From NCBI RefSeq assembly GCF_002289565.1, contig NZ_NTFY01000037.1, forward strand, positions 1 to 64,000: a stretch of DNA of 64,000 nt, given 5' to 3'. Source of the stretch: Rhodopirellula sp. SM50. Its GTDB lineage: Bacteria > Planctomycetota > Planctomycetia > Pirellulales > Pirellulaceae. The position numbers and the translations under genes are program-made. Below, one piece after another: positions 8,551 to 18,343 of this stretch. The notes under the pieces were generated by a model, which saw nothing but the letters and a program-made list of their open reading frames with translations, did no database searches and had not been told where the DNA came from. The first letter of the stretch is position 1; the number at the start of each line of letters is the position of its first letter.

Positions 8551-8578
8551 ATCTTTTCTTGTCACCCATTTTCTTGTC
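8551..8578 (-). repeat. Copy of the 27-bp element, supplying a gene's stop codon
   Basis: On the minus strand the sequence reads GACAAGAAAATGGGTGACAA followed by GAAAAGATG, nearly identical to 5543-5569 and 43243-43269. Here TGA inside the element (8564-8562) is the stop codon of the CDP-alcohol phosphatidyltransferase, and the preceding CAAGAAAATGGG encodes its last residues QENG. Confidence 0.85.
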
Positions 8579-9188
8579 TCGTGCCCCCGCTTCGGTCAAC
8601 CGCAGACTGCCGCCTGATGCTTCGTGCGTGCCAGAACGAAGGGACGTCCACTTTGCACTCACGCAATACCCACGTGATCGCGATGGCTTCGATGTTGGCC
8701 AGCATCACGCAGATCATCGAAAGACGTAACAGCCACGCGGTGACGCCGGCGAGCCAAAGCACCGTGCCGGGGATGATGATCAACCAAACCCCCTTGGCGG
8801 CCCAAGTGTGGTAACTGGGCAACCGCCGAAACTTGACCAGACAGGCCAGCCAACTCAACGCGTAACTCGCAATGGCCACCAGCATCCAAACCTTCTCTTC
8901 GGCAACCTTGTCGGGCTGGTACGCCAGCAGCGCGACGAGCACTGACAGGTAGAAAACAGCATCCGCAATCGTGTCCAGACGCGCCCCGACGGCGGAAGTG
9001 AGATGCGATCGCCGGGCCAGATATCCGTCCAACCATTCGGTGAAGACCAGAAAGATCGCCAAGGCGGCCAGCCACGCCATCTGCTGCGCGATCGCCAACG
9101 GAACCAGCGCCGGCGAGCCCAAGATGCGGGCCGTCGTGATCACGTTGGGAGCGGTCAACCAACGGTCGGTTTCAGGTGCGAAAGTCAC
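8562..9188 (-). CDS. CDP-alcohol phosphatidyltransferase family membrane protein
   Basis: A 208-aa integral membrane enzyme that should join a CDP-activated lipid head or diacylglycerol to an alcohol in phospholipid synthesis. It starts at GTG 9188. The family motif is present as DGYLAR, eight residues, G, three residues, D, three residues, D (about residues 54-76). The first conserved Asp, three residues before DG, is Glu (TEWLDG), a conservative but uncommon change in a metal ligand. About five to six membrane segments follow. Length and motif suit a PgsA-like enzyme, but the alcohol cannot be read from sequence. The C-terminus ends RQENG, encoded by a dispersed repeat. Confidence 0.85.
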   Translation of the reverse strand: MTFAPETDRWLTAPNVITTARILGSPALVPLAIAQQMAWLAALAIFLVFTEWLDGYLARRSHLTSAVGARLDTIADAVFYLSVLVALLAYQPDKVAEEKVWMLVAIASYALSWLACLVKFRRLPSYHTWAAKGVWLIIIPGTVLWLAGVTAWLLRLSMICVMLANIEAIAITWVLRECKVDVPSFWHARSIRRQSAVDRSGGTRQENG

Positions 9189-9327
9189 TTTCCCTGGTCT
9201 CTCCCTCCTGCAACACCGCAGGCGGCTGGTGGGCTATCCAACGACACGGACCCGAGCATACCATTGATCCGGACACCGCCCGAACCGAATCTTTGCGCGT
9301 CTTGCAGGCTCCCGACCAGCGACAACG

Positions 9328-9612
9328 ATGAATCAGCAACCCAACAATCCACTGCACGGAGTCACATTGGCAGACTTGCTGGAGCGGCTGGTCGAACGAT
9401 ACGGGTGGGAAGAGCTGGGCAACCGAGTCCCAATTCGCTGCTTCACACACGACCCCAGCCTCAAATCAAGCCTGAAGTTTCTGCGGAAAACGCCCTGGGC
9501 CAGAGCGAAGGTGGAGCGGCTGTATTTGCGGTCGGTTTGTTACGAGAATCGAAACGTCGCGCCAAGGTCGAGAGGTGAGGACGGTGATGAAGGGCAGGGG
9601 GGTGAAGGCTGA
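9328..9612 (+). CDS. VF530/DUF2132 family small protein
   Basis: This 94-aa protein carries [20 protein letters not shown], then [32 protein letters not shown], the complete conserved core of the DUF2132 (VF530) family. The family has a small helical fold related to DNA-binding proteins and no proven function. The last 25 residues are Gly/Glu/Asp-rich and outside the domain, running into the low-complexity DNA before the repeat array. The gene is isolated, divergent from the phosphatidyltransferase. Confidence 0.88.
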   Translation: MNQQPNNPLHGVTLADLLERLVERYGWEELGNRVPIRCFTHDPSLKSSLKFLRKTPWARAKVERLYLRSVCYENRNVAPRSRGEDGDEGQGGEG

Positions 9613-9648
9613 GTGGGTTGACCGACGATGGGGGAGTCGTGGTTGGAT

Positions 9649-9815
9649 GGCAGAATGATGGGGGCAAAACGATGGGTGGCAAAACGATGGGGGCAAAACG
9701 ATGGGTGGCAAAACGATGGGTGGCAGAATGATGGGTGGCAGAATGATTGGGTGGCAGAATGATTGGGTGGCAGAATGATTGGGTGGCAGAATGATTGGGT
9801 GGCAGAATGATGGGG
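9649..9815 (+). repeat. Tandem array of 11 degenerate 14-16-bp units (GGCAGAATGATGGGT)
   Basis: Eleven consecutive units alternate between GGCAGAATGAT(T)GGGT and GGCAAAACGATGGG(T), 14 to 16 bp each. Two sub-types are segregated: AAAACG units lie on the left and AGAATG units on the right, as expected from local unit duplication. Partial relatives occur at 5481-5530 and 7774-7800. Frames open on the minus strand through the array encode a repetitive His/Pro/Ile/Leu peptide and are not considered genes. Confidence 0.92.
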
Positions 9816-10012
9816 TGGCCCCATCCGTCTCAAGCGAACAGGCTCCTTCATCGTCACCCTCCCTGCCAGGGAGGGTCGAGCGCAGCGAGGGGAGGGTCTT
9901 CGCGGGCGAGCAATCGCCCAACCATGAATCGAAGGCCGTCAATCTGGGCCGGCACAATCGGCCGCCAAACGGGGCCAGATGATGCGGTCACAGAACGGAC
10001 CGCAAAAAGAAG
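9816..10012. repeat. Gene-free stretch with short palindrome at 9856-9876
   Basis: Between the array and the tRNA, ACCCTCCC-tgcca-GGGAGGGT forms a perfect 8-bp stem, followed by GCGCAGCGAGGGGAGGGT. The pattern resembles the short palindromic elements elsewhere in the window, but no second copy was found here. Nothing else is recognised. Confidence 0.55.
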
Positions 10013-10086
10013 TAGCGAGGACTGGACTTGAACCAGCGACCTATGGCTTATGAAGCCACCGCTCTAACCGACTGAGCTACCTCGCC
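10013..10086 (-). tRNA. tRNA-Met (anticodon CAT)
   Basis: A 74-nt cloverleaf on the minus strand: acceptor GGCGAGG pairs with CCTCGCT (one G-U), D-arm GCTC/GAGC, anticodon stem GTGGC/GCCAT around loop TTCATAA, T-arm with TTCAAGT, discriminator A. CCA is not encoded. The anticodon is CAT. The anticodon stem lacks the three G-C pairs and the acceptor lacks the C1-A72 mismatch of an initiator, so it is an elongator Met tRNA or, if the C is lysidine-modified, an Ile tRNA. Confidence 0.93.
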
Positions 10087-10220
10087 AAGAGCGGGACAGT
10101 ATGCCAAAGCCGGCCAAGCCTGACAAGCCTCGTCTTGAACTCTCCCGCGGACGTTCTTTGGCGGGAAAATCTTCGTCATTGATTGACCGCACCGGCCGGC
10201 CTGACGGCAACGCATCGGCG

Positions 10221-12350
<2,130 letters not shown>

Positions 12351-12443
12351 TCACTTCGGGGGCTCGCCACGGGGCACGGTTTGATTACGATACTTGGCGC
12401 ACGTGATTTCCCCGTCTCCCCCGCTTGTTGCAAGGATTGTCCC

Positions 12444-12755
12444 ATGGCTCGGCTCGCCCACCACGTTTTTTTTACGCTGAAAGACAACAGCCCGGCAGCA
12501 GTCGACAGCCTGGTCGCGGACTGCCAAAAATACCTGGACGATCACGACGGGGTGATCGGTTTTTCGGTCGGCCGCCGCGACACCGAGCTCGACCGGCCGG
12601 TCAACGTCAAATTTGACGTTTCGCTGCACGTGATCTTTCGCGATCGCGCGACCCACGACGTCTACCAAACGGCCCCCAGACATCTCGAATTTATCGAGCG
12701 TCAAAAAGAGAACTGGGCCACGGTTCAGGTCTGCGACAGTTTGCTGGAAGATTAG
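12444..12755 (+). CDS. Stress-responsive A/B barrel (Dabb) domain protein
   Basis: The ATG at 12444, with AAGGA about 9 nt upstream, gives 103 aa starting MARLAHHVFFTLKD. This is the small dimeric alpha/beta barrel of the Dabb family: HHVFFTLK, VGRRDTELDRPVNVKFDVSLHVIFRDRATHDVYQTAPRHLEFI. Function in bacteria is generally unknown. Its stop overlaps the stop of the convergent glycosyltransferase by 4 bp. Confidence 0.88.
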   Translation: MARLAHHVFFTLKDNSPAAVDSLVADCQKYLDDHDGVIGFSVGRRDTELDRPVNVKFDVSLHVIFRDRATHDVYQTAPRHLEFIERQKENWATVQVCDSLLED

Positions 12756-13993
12756 AGTCCGAGCACCTTTCGATAGACATCCGCCGTGCGACTTGCCATC
12801 GCGACGTCTGAGAAATCTTCAGCGTGACGCTCGATCGCGGCGTCGGACATCTGTTGCCAGTCGTGGACGCCCGAGATCAGCTCACCGATTTTCTCGGCCA
12901 GACTTTCCGCGTCGCCCGGCTCGGCGAGCAACCCTTGGGCACCGTCGGTCAACGCTTCGGGCGTTCCCTCGACCCGCGTGGCGATGACGGGAAGACCTGC
13001 GGCCATGGATTCGAGCACCACCATCGGCAATCCTTCTCCGTACAGACTCGGCAACACCATCGCGTCCAACTTGGCGAGTTCGCCCGGTACGTTGCGGGTG
13101 AAGCCGACTCGCTCGACCAGTCCGGAAACCTGCAGCTTTGCGATCAGGTCTTCGATCGATTCCTTGTAGGCATCGGTTTCGAAGGGTCCGATGATCCGCA
13201 AGCGGACGTCGTGTTGGTCACGCAGTTTTGCGATCGCTTCCAGGGCAATCTCCAGTCCCTTTCGCGGTCGCATCAACGCAACCATGCCGAGCACCCAGCG
13301 TCCTCCGACGACCGGGGTAGCCGATCGCGGAGGGCAGATCGCCGGCACGCCGTTGTGCACCACGGTGACGTTCTCTTCGTGACACCCGCGGCGAATGCAG
13401 TCCAATCGCAGACTTTCCGAAACGGTGATCAGGTGGCTGCAGCCCCGCAGCGACAGTTTTTCGACCGCGGCGTTGGCATGATTGGTCAACGGCTTGGACG
13501 AATCACGAGCCGTTGGGCTGTGGACGTGATAAACCCACGGCAGTCCGGTCAGTCGCGACGCCAGGGAAGCGATCATCGCCGTTCGCGGCGTGTGAGCGTG
13601 CAGCAAATCATACCCATTCTCTCGGACCAGTCGGCGGACCCGCCAGGCGGCTCGAACGTCCAGCCGGTTTTTCATGTCCGCACGGAAACAGCGGCCCCAC
13701 GCTCCGCCATGTTCGACCAGCGTTTTGGCAAACTTGCCCGGTTTCACGCACGCGAAGTCGGCATCGACGGCAAATCCGGGCAAGCATCGGCCCAGGTGGG
13801 ACTGAACCCGTTCGGCGCCGGCGAAATGTTCTCCGTTGACGATGTGCAACACGCGAACGGATGATGTCGCAACTCCGCCCCCCGCCAGACTCGAATCCTG
13901 CCCCGCCGGCCCAGAAGCCTGCGGATGGATGACGATCGGAGTCGTGGGGAGTAGTCCGGTCGAGCTTGATCGGCCGAGATTTCCAGCTTGCAT
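12752..13993 (-). CDS. GT4 family glycosyltransferase
   Basis: A 413-aa GT-B fold enzyme. The N-terminal half opens with RVLHIVNGEHFAGAERV after about 45 non-conserved residues, so the true start could lie further inside. The C-terminal half has RWVLGMVALMRPRKGLEI, then EGLPMVVLESMAAGLPVIATRVEGTPE with the EX7E motif, the nucleotide-sugar binding signature of GT4. It is not part of the main polysaccharide locus and stands alone between a convergent Dabb gene and a divergent leuB. Donor and acceptor are unknown. Confidence 0.88.
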   Translation of the reverse strand: MQAGNLGRSSSTGLLPTTPIVIHPQASGPAGQDSSLAGGGVATSSVRVLHIVNGEHFAGAERVQSHLGRCLPGFAVDADFACVKPGKFAKTLVEHGGAWGRCFRADMKNRLDVRAAWRVRRLVRENGYDLLHAHTPRTAMIASLASRLTGLPWVYHVHSPTARDSSKPLTNHANAAVEKLSLRGCSHLITVSESLRLDCIRRGCHEENVTVVHNGVPAICPPRSATPVVGGRWVLGMVALMRPRKGLEIALEAIAKLRDQHDVRLRIIGPFETDAYKESIEDLIAKLQVSGLVERVGFTRNVPGELAKLDAMVLPSLYGEGLPMVVLESMAAGLPVIATRVEGTPEALTDGAQGLLAEPGDAESLAEKIGELISGVHDWQQMSDAAIERHAEDFSDVAMASRTADVYRKVLGL

Positions 13994-14251
13994 GATGGCG
14001 TTGGGGGTAAAAGAACGGGCTCAATGACCTGTCTTCAACAAACTGGGTCGCGATTCCACCCTGCCGCGATCAAATCGGTCGGCCGCGTGCGAACAGACAC
14101 CCAGGCGGCAGGTCGAGGGATAGGATTTGCGGATTGAGCCGGTTAGTCGGGATGCCGATTCGTCCGCCTCGCCTCTGGGGAAAACGCCCGGATTCGGCTA
14201 CAGTACGCGTTTCCCTGAACAGCCCTTCCTCCCCAGACCAGCCCAGAAACC

Positions 14252-15325
14252 TTGAAAGCCTCCATCGTTCTTTTGCCCGGCGACGGCATCGGTCCCGAAA
14301 TCACGCAACAAGCCAAACGTGTTCTCGAAACGATTGGTGAGATTTTTGGCCACGAATTCACTTTCCAATCGCATTTGATCGGTGGGATCGCGATCGACGA
14401 AACCGGTGACCCGCTGCCGGAGGCGACCGTTCAGGCCTGTCGAAATTCCAATGCGATCCTGTTGGGCGCCGTCGGCGGTCCGAAGTGGGATGACCCGTCG
14501 GCCAAGACGCGTCCGGAAGCCGGGCTGTTGAAGATCCGCAAGGAACTCGGACTGTTCGCCAACCTGAGACCGATCAAGTTGTTTGATCAATTGATCGACG
14601 CCTCGCCGCTGCGTCGCGAGATCATCGAGGGCACCGACATTCTGTTCTTTCGTGAGCTGACCGGTGGAATTTATTTCGGCGAATCCAGTCGCAGCGGATC
14701 CGGAGCCGATGAATCCGCCAGCCAGGCGATGGTCTACAGCGTCGGTGAAGTCGAGCGCATCGTTCGCCTGGCCGCTCAAGCCGCCAAGGGACGCGACAAC
14801 CGATTGACCAGCGTCGACAAGGCGAACGTGTTGGAGCCGAGCAGGCTGTGGCGTCAAACCGCTGCACGCGTGATGGCCGAAGAGTTCCCTGAAGTCAACT
14901 ACGACGTCGTGCTGGTCGATGCGATGGCGATGCACCTGATCAATCGCCCCTCCGATTTCGACGTCGTCGTCACCGGCAACATGTTCGGTGACATCTTGAC
15001 CGACGAGGCATCGATGTTGCCCGGCTCGCTGGGCATGCTGCCGAGTGCCTCGCTGGGCAGTGACGGTCCCGGTTTGTACGAACCGATCCATGGTTCGGCC
15101 CCCGACATCGCGGGCAAAGGGATCGCAAATCCGCTGGCGACCATTTTGGCCGCGGCGATGTTGCTGCGTCACTCGTTGAACGCGGACGCCGAAGCGGTTG
15201 CGATCGAGACGGCCGTCGGCGACGTGTTGGCCGCCGGCCTGCGAACCGCCGACATCGCCCGGGGCGGCCCGTCGGTCTCAACCGAAGCGATGGGTGACGC
15301 CGTCGTCAATCAACTCAAGCAGTGA
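14252..15325 (+). CDS. leuB: 3-isopropylmalate dehydrogenase LeuB
   Basis: Oxidative decarboxylation of 3-isopropylmalate in leucine synthesis, using NAD+. The start is TTG 14252 ([17 protein letters not shown]), the exact family N-terminus, with no ATG nearby. The 357-aa length is normal. Family motifs include [48 protein letters not shown] and [18 protein letters not shown]. The substrate-binding Arg residues in the first and second motifs and the metal-binding Asp residues ([16 protein letters not shown]) are in place. A hairpin follows the stop at 15344. Confidence 0.97.
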   Translation: MKASIVLLPGDGIGPEITQQAKRVLETIGEIFGHEFTFQSHLIGGIAIDETGDPLPEATVQACRNSNAILLGAVGGPKWDDPSAKTRPEAGLLKIRKELGLFANLRPIKLFDQLIDASPLRREIIEGTDILFFRELTGGIYFGESSRSGSGADESASQAMVYSVGEVERIVRLAAQAAKGRDNRLTSVDKANVLEPSRLWRQTAARVMAEEFPEVNYDVVLVDAMAMHLINRPSDFDVVVTGNMFGDILTDEASMLPGSLGMLPSASLGSDGPGLYEPIHGSAPDIAGKGIANPLATILAAAMLLRHSLNADAEAVAIETAVGDVLAAGLRTADIARGGPSVSTEAMGDAVVNQLKQ

Positions 15326-15343
15326 TGGGTTTGCAATGACTCT

Positions 15344-15373
15344 GTAGCCGGACGTTCTGGCAACGCCGGCTAC
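15344..15373. repeat. Hairpin GTAGCCGG...CCGGCTAC between leuB and the cdsA-like gene
   Basis: GTAGCCGG-a-CGTT-ctggc-AACG-CCGGCTAC makes a stem of 8 plus 4 pairs with one bulged A. It lies 18 bp after the leuB stop and 25 bp before the next start. There is no T-tract, so it is a palindromic repeat element or mRNA-processing structure, not a clear terminator. Confidence 0.7.
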
Positions 15374-15398
15374 CCATTGCCATGCACCGGGAACCCTG

Positions 15399-16439
15399 AT
15401 GAACGACACTCTTATTCAACCAGAATTCGGGATGCTTGCGAGCACCGTCTGGTTGTCCACGCGGGCGATGATTCTCGTTGCGGTGATCCTCTCCGCGCTG
15501 GGCATCGCCTCGTTGGTCGGATTTCTGTTGTCACGTCGCGAAACGATGGGCGTCGATTCGGCCATCGTCCGGCGGTACAACCAAAAGCTCCGGGTCTGGT
15601 GGCTGATGACGGCGATCTTCGTCTTCGGCTTCTTACTCCAACGAATCGGTGTCGTCATCCTGTTCGGCTTCGTGTCCTTTTGGGCGCTGCGAGAATTCAT
15701 CACGATGACGCCGACGCGGCGCGGAGACCACCGCACGTTGTTCTGGGTGTTCTTTGTGTTCACGCCGCTGCAGTACATCTTGATCGCCCTGGGAAGCCAT
15801 CCGCCCAGCTTCGTTCCCCAGAACGACTACTACGGCTTGTACAGCATCATGATCCCGGTGTACGCCAGCTTGTTCATCCCGGCCCGTGCCGCGATCGCCG
15901 GTGACTACAAACGGTTTCTTGAACGGAGTGCGAAAATCCAAGCCGGATTGCTGATTTGCGTGTACGCACTCAGTTACGCTCCGGCCCTGCTGGATCTGGA
16001 TCTGGTTCGAACCGGCGGTGAGCCGTGGCACGGCAGCAACGTCAGCGTGCTGATCTTTCTGGTCGTGATCGCGCAGTTGGCTGCCGTGCTCGAACGCGGC
16101 TGGACCAAGCTGGCCGGGCGGCATGTCATCGCGGAAAAGATCAACGGGTCGCGAACCTGGGAAGGCGTGCTGGGATCGATGGTGACCACCGGGCTGATCG
16201 CCGCGGCGCTCTCCTGGGCGACTCCGTTTTACCCGTGGGAAGCCGGTGTGCTGGCAGCCGTCGTCACCACGATGGCCTGCGGCGGCGCGATGACGATGAG
16301 CGCCATCAAACGCGACCGCGGCGTCACCGATACGGGAACGCTGGTCCAAGGTCACGCCGGCGTGCTCGATCAAATCGACAATATCTGTTTCGCCGCACCG
16401 GTCTTCTATCACCTGACTCGCTACTTCTTTTCAGCCTAA
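15399..16439 (+). CDS. cdsA: Phosphatidate cytidylyltransferase-like protein (CdsA family)
   Basis: Predicted to make CDP-diacylglycerol from phosphatidate and CTP in the membrane. The 346-aa protein has about eight membrane segments. The C-terminal signature appears as SAIKRDRGVTDTGTLVQGHAGVLDQIDN. Compared with the family pattern (S-x-K-R-x4-K-D-x-x-x-x-x-P-x-H-G-G-x-x-D-R-x-D), K-D is T-D, P is Q, HGG is HAG and DRxD is DQID. These changes are known in a distant branch, so catalytic activity is likely but not certain. Its stop overlaps the tatD start by 1 bp (TAATG). Confidence 0.85.
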   Translation: MNDTLIQPEFGMLASTVWLSTRAMILVAVILSALGIASLVGFLLSRRETMGVDSAIVRRYNQKLRVWWLMTAIFVFGFLLQRIGVVILFGFVSFWALREFITMTPTRRGDHRTLFWVFFVFTPLQYILIALGSHPPSFVPQNDYYGLYSIMIPVYASLFIPARAAIAGDYKRFLERSAKIQAGLLICVYALSYAPALLDLDLVRTGGEPWHGSNVSVLIFLVVIAQLAAVLERGWTKLAGRHVIAEKINGSRTWEGVLGSMVTTGLIAAALSWATPFYPWEAGVLAAVVTTMACGGAMTMSAIKRDRGVTDTGTLVQGHAGVLDQIDNICFAAPVFYHLTRYFFSA

Positions 16440-17221
16440 TGACGCTGCGACTCTTCGACACCCACGCGCACCTGAACGTCGATGCCTTTGCCGAAGGTTT
16501 GGACGAAACCGTCAGCCGCGCGCGCGACGCCGGCGTGGAAGCGATCATGGTGATCGGGATCGATGTGGCAACCAGTCGCCGCGCCTGTGATCTGGCAGCC
16601 GAATACCCGGGATTTCTGTACGCCGCCGTCGGAATCCAACCGAACTCCGCCGCCGAAGCAGACGTCGGCGATTTCGCAATCATCGAAGAGTTGGCCGGAT
16701 ACCCCGGTGTCCGCGCGATCGGTGAAACCGGATTGGACTGCTACTGGGACGACACGCCGATCGAGTTGCAACACGTGTATTTTGATCGACACATGCAACT
16801 CTGTCGTGACACCGCCCTGCCGATGGTCATCCACATGCGCGACAGTGGGGATTTGATCGTCGAACAATTGAAACGGCAAAGCTCGGTGCCGCCGGGCATC
16901 ATGCATTCCTTCACCGGCGATTGGGAGTGTGCCGAAACGTGTTTGGATCTCGGGCTGCACATCAGCTTTGCCGGGATGGTGACCTTTAAAAAGAGCGACG
17001 ACCTGAGAGAGGTCGCTCGACAGGTTCCCGAAGACCGATTGCTGGTTGAAACCGATTCGCCGTACCTGAGCCCCGAACCCCTGCGCGGCAAACGGCCGAA
17101 CGAACCGGCGCGGGTCGAACACACGCTCCGCTGCTTGGCCAAGCTTCGTGGCGTTTCGGCCGAATCGCTGGCTGAAACAACGACCGAAAACGCTCGGCGT
17201 TTGTTTCAACTGCCGCAATGA
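16439..17221 (+). CDS. tatD: TatD family metal-dependent hydrolase/DNase
   Basis: A 260-aa TIM-barrel hydrolase; TatD enzymes are 3'-5' exonucleases in DNA repair and quality control. Metal ligands are visible: DTHAHL (H9, H11), the bridging Glu in [10 protein letters not shown] near residue 100, His in [10 protein letters not shown], His in IMHSFTGDW and the final Asp in [10 protein letters not shown]. It overlaps the cdsA-like stop by one base, which implies coupled translation. The next gene, oxyR, starts 37 bp after the stop. Confidence 0.95.
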   Translation: MTLRLFDTHAHLNVDAFAEGLDETVSRARDAGVEAIMVIGIDVATSRRACDLAAEYPGFLYAAVGIQPNSAAEADVGDFAIIEELAGYPGVRAIGETGLDCYWDDTPIELQHVYFDRHMQLCRDTALPMVIHMRDSGDLIVEQLKRQSSVPPGIMHSFTGDWECAETCLDLGLHISFAGMVTFKKSDDLREVARQVPEDRLLVETDSPYLSPEPLRGKRPNEPARVEHTLRCLAKLRGVSAESLAETTTENARRLFQLPQ

Positions 17222-17258
17222 AGACATTCGTGAAACGATGCCTGAGGATCTCAGCGCG

Positions 17259-18161
17259 ATGGAACTGGACCAACTTCGATACTTTTTGCAGGTCGCCGAG
17301 GACGGCAATTTCACCCGCGCGGCGGAGCATTTGGGAATCTCCCAACCGGCGTTGAGTCGATCGATCGGACGCCTGGAAGAGGAGATCGGGCAGCCGGTGC
17401 TCGAACGCCAATCCAAAGGTGCCTCGCTGACCGATGCCGGCAAGTTGTTGCAGGGTCGCGCCAAAGAAGTGCTGTCCATCCTGGAGGACACGCTCGCGGA
17501 GATCGTCGACGATGGGCAAGTCGGCCGCATTCGAGTGGGGGCCATCCCGACGATCGCGCCGTTTTTCTTACCCGGATTGCTGCGCCGATTTGCCGAAGAC
17601 TATCCCCAAGCAACGCTGGTCGTTCAAGAAGCAACCACCGATGAATTGTTGAAAGCATGCGCCGACGGCGTCATTGATGTGGCGATCCTGGCGCTGCCGA
17701 TTCAAGCCAAGTACCTGGAGATCGAAGAACTGTTTGAAGAGGAGCTGTTGTTGGTGTTGCCGCCGAATCACCCTCTCGTTTCAAAAGAAGCGATCGAGTT
17801 GTCGGACATCGACCAGATTCCCTTCGTCTTGCTCGGGGAAGCTCATTGTCTCTCCGACAACATTGTCTCGTTCTGCCGCAAACAGTCCTTTCACCCGGTC
17901 TCGGTGGAACGCACCAGCCAGATGGCGACGGTTCAAGAACTCGTCTCGTTGGATCATGGCATCTCGATGATCCCGATGATGGCCCGGCGATTGGATCAAT
18001 CCCAGCGCCGCGTCTATCGCTCCCTCAGCGGCGCCAGGCCGACACGCACGATCGTCGCGGTGTGGAATCCCTATCGCTTTCAAAGCCGCCTGATGGAAGC
18101 ATTCCGCAACGCGGTCCGGGCGTACGCCGGAACGATTGAACAGGTGCCGGGAAAGCGGTGA
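17259..18161 (+). CDS. oxyR: OxyR-like LysR-family peroxide sensor
   Basis: A LysR-type regulator of 300 aa. [16 protein letters not shown] at ATG 17259 matches the family start and has GAGGA about 10 nt upstream; an ATG at 17238 is possible. The N-terminal winged HTH spans about residues 1-60 ([25 protein letters not shown]). The effector domain carries [14 protein letters not shown]: Cys197 and Cys206 are nine residues apart, as in the redox pair C199/C208 of E. coli OxyR (HCLRDQAMGFC). This supports peroxide sensing by disulfide formation. The next gene downstream encodes a redoxin-domain fusion, a plausible target or partner. Confidence 0.88.
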   Translation: MELDQLRYFLQVAEDGNFTRAAEHLGISQPALSRSIGRLEEEIGQPVLERQSKGASLTDAGKLLQGRAKEVLSILEDTLAEIVDDGQVGRIRVGAIPTIAPFFLPGLLRRFAEDYPQATLVVQEATTDELLKACADGVIDVAILALPIQAKYLEIEELFEEELLLVLPPNHPLVSKEAIELSDIDQIPFVLLGEAHCLSDNIVSFCRKQSFHPVSVERTSQMATVQELVSLDHGISMIPMMARRLDQSQRRVYRSLSGARPTRTIVAVWNPYRFQSRLMEAFRNAVRAYAGTIEQVPGKR

Positions 18162-18343
18162 CGGATCGATACGAATCGATACGCAAATCCCAATCCGTTG
18201 CTCGTGCTTTCGCGGACAATATCACCGATGATGGGCGCGATCGATGTGTTCGTGTCGCATCGTTGCGAGAGTTGCCGGTCGTCTTGGCCGGCCGCTCCAT
18301 CGTTCACTTCTTGATCGCCGACTGAAACCTGAGACCGGATCGA

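Noticed and set aside
9466-9957. Minus-strand frames through the 9649 array encoding His/Pro/Ile/Leu repeats
   Set aside because: Open only because of the repeat; several overlapping frames are equally open and none has a start or domain.
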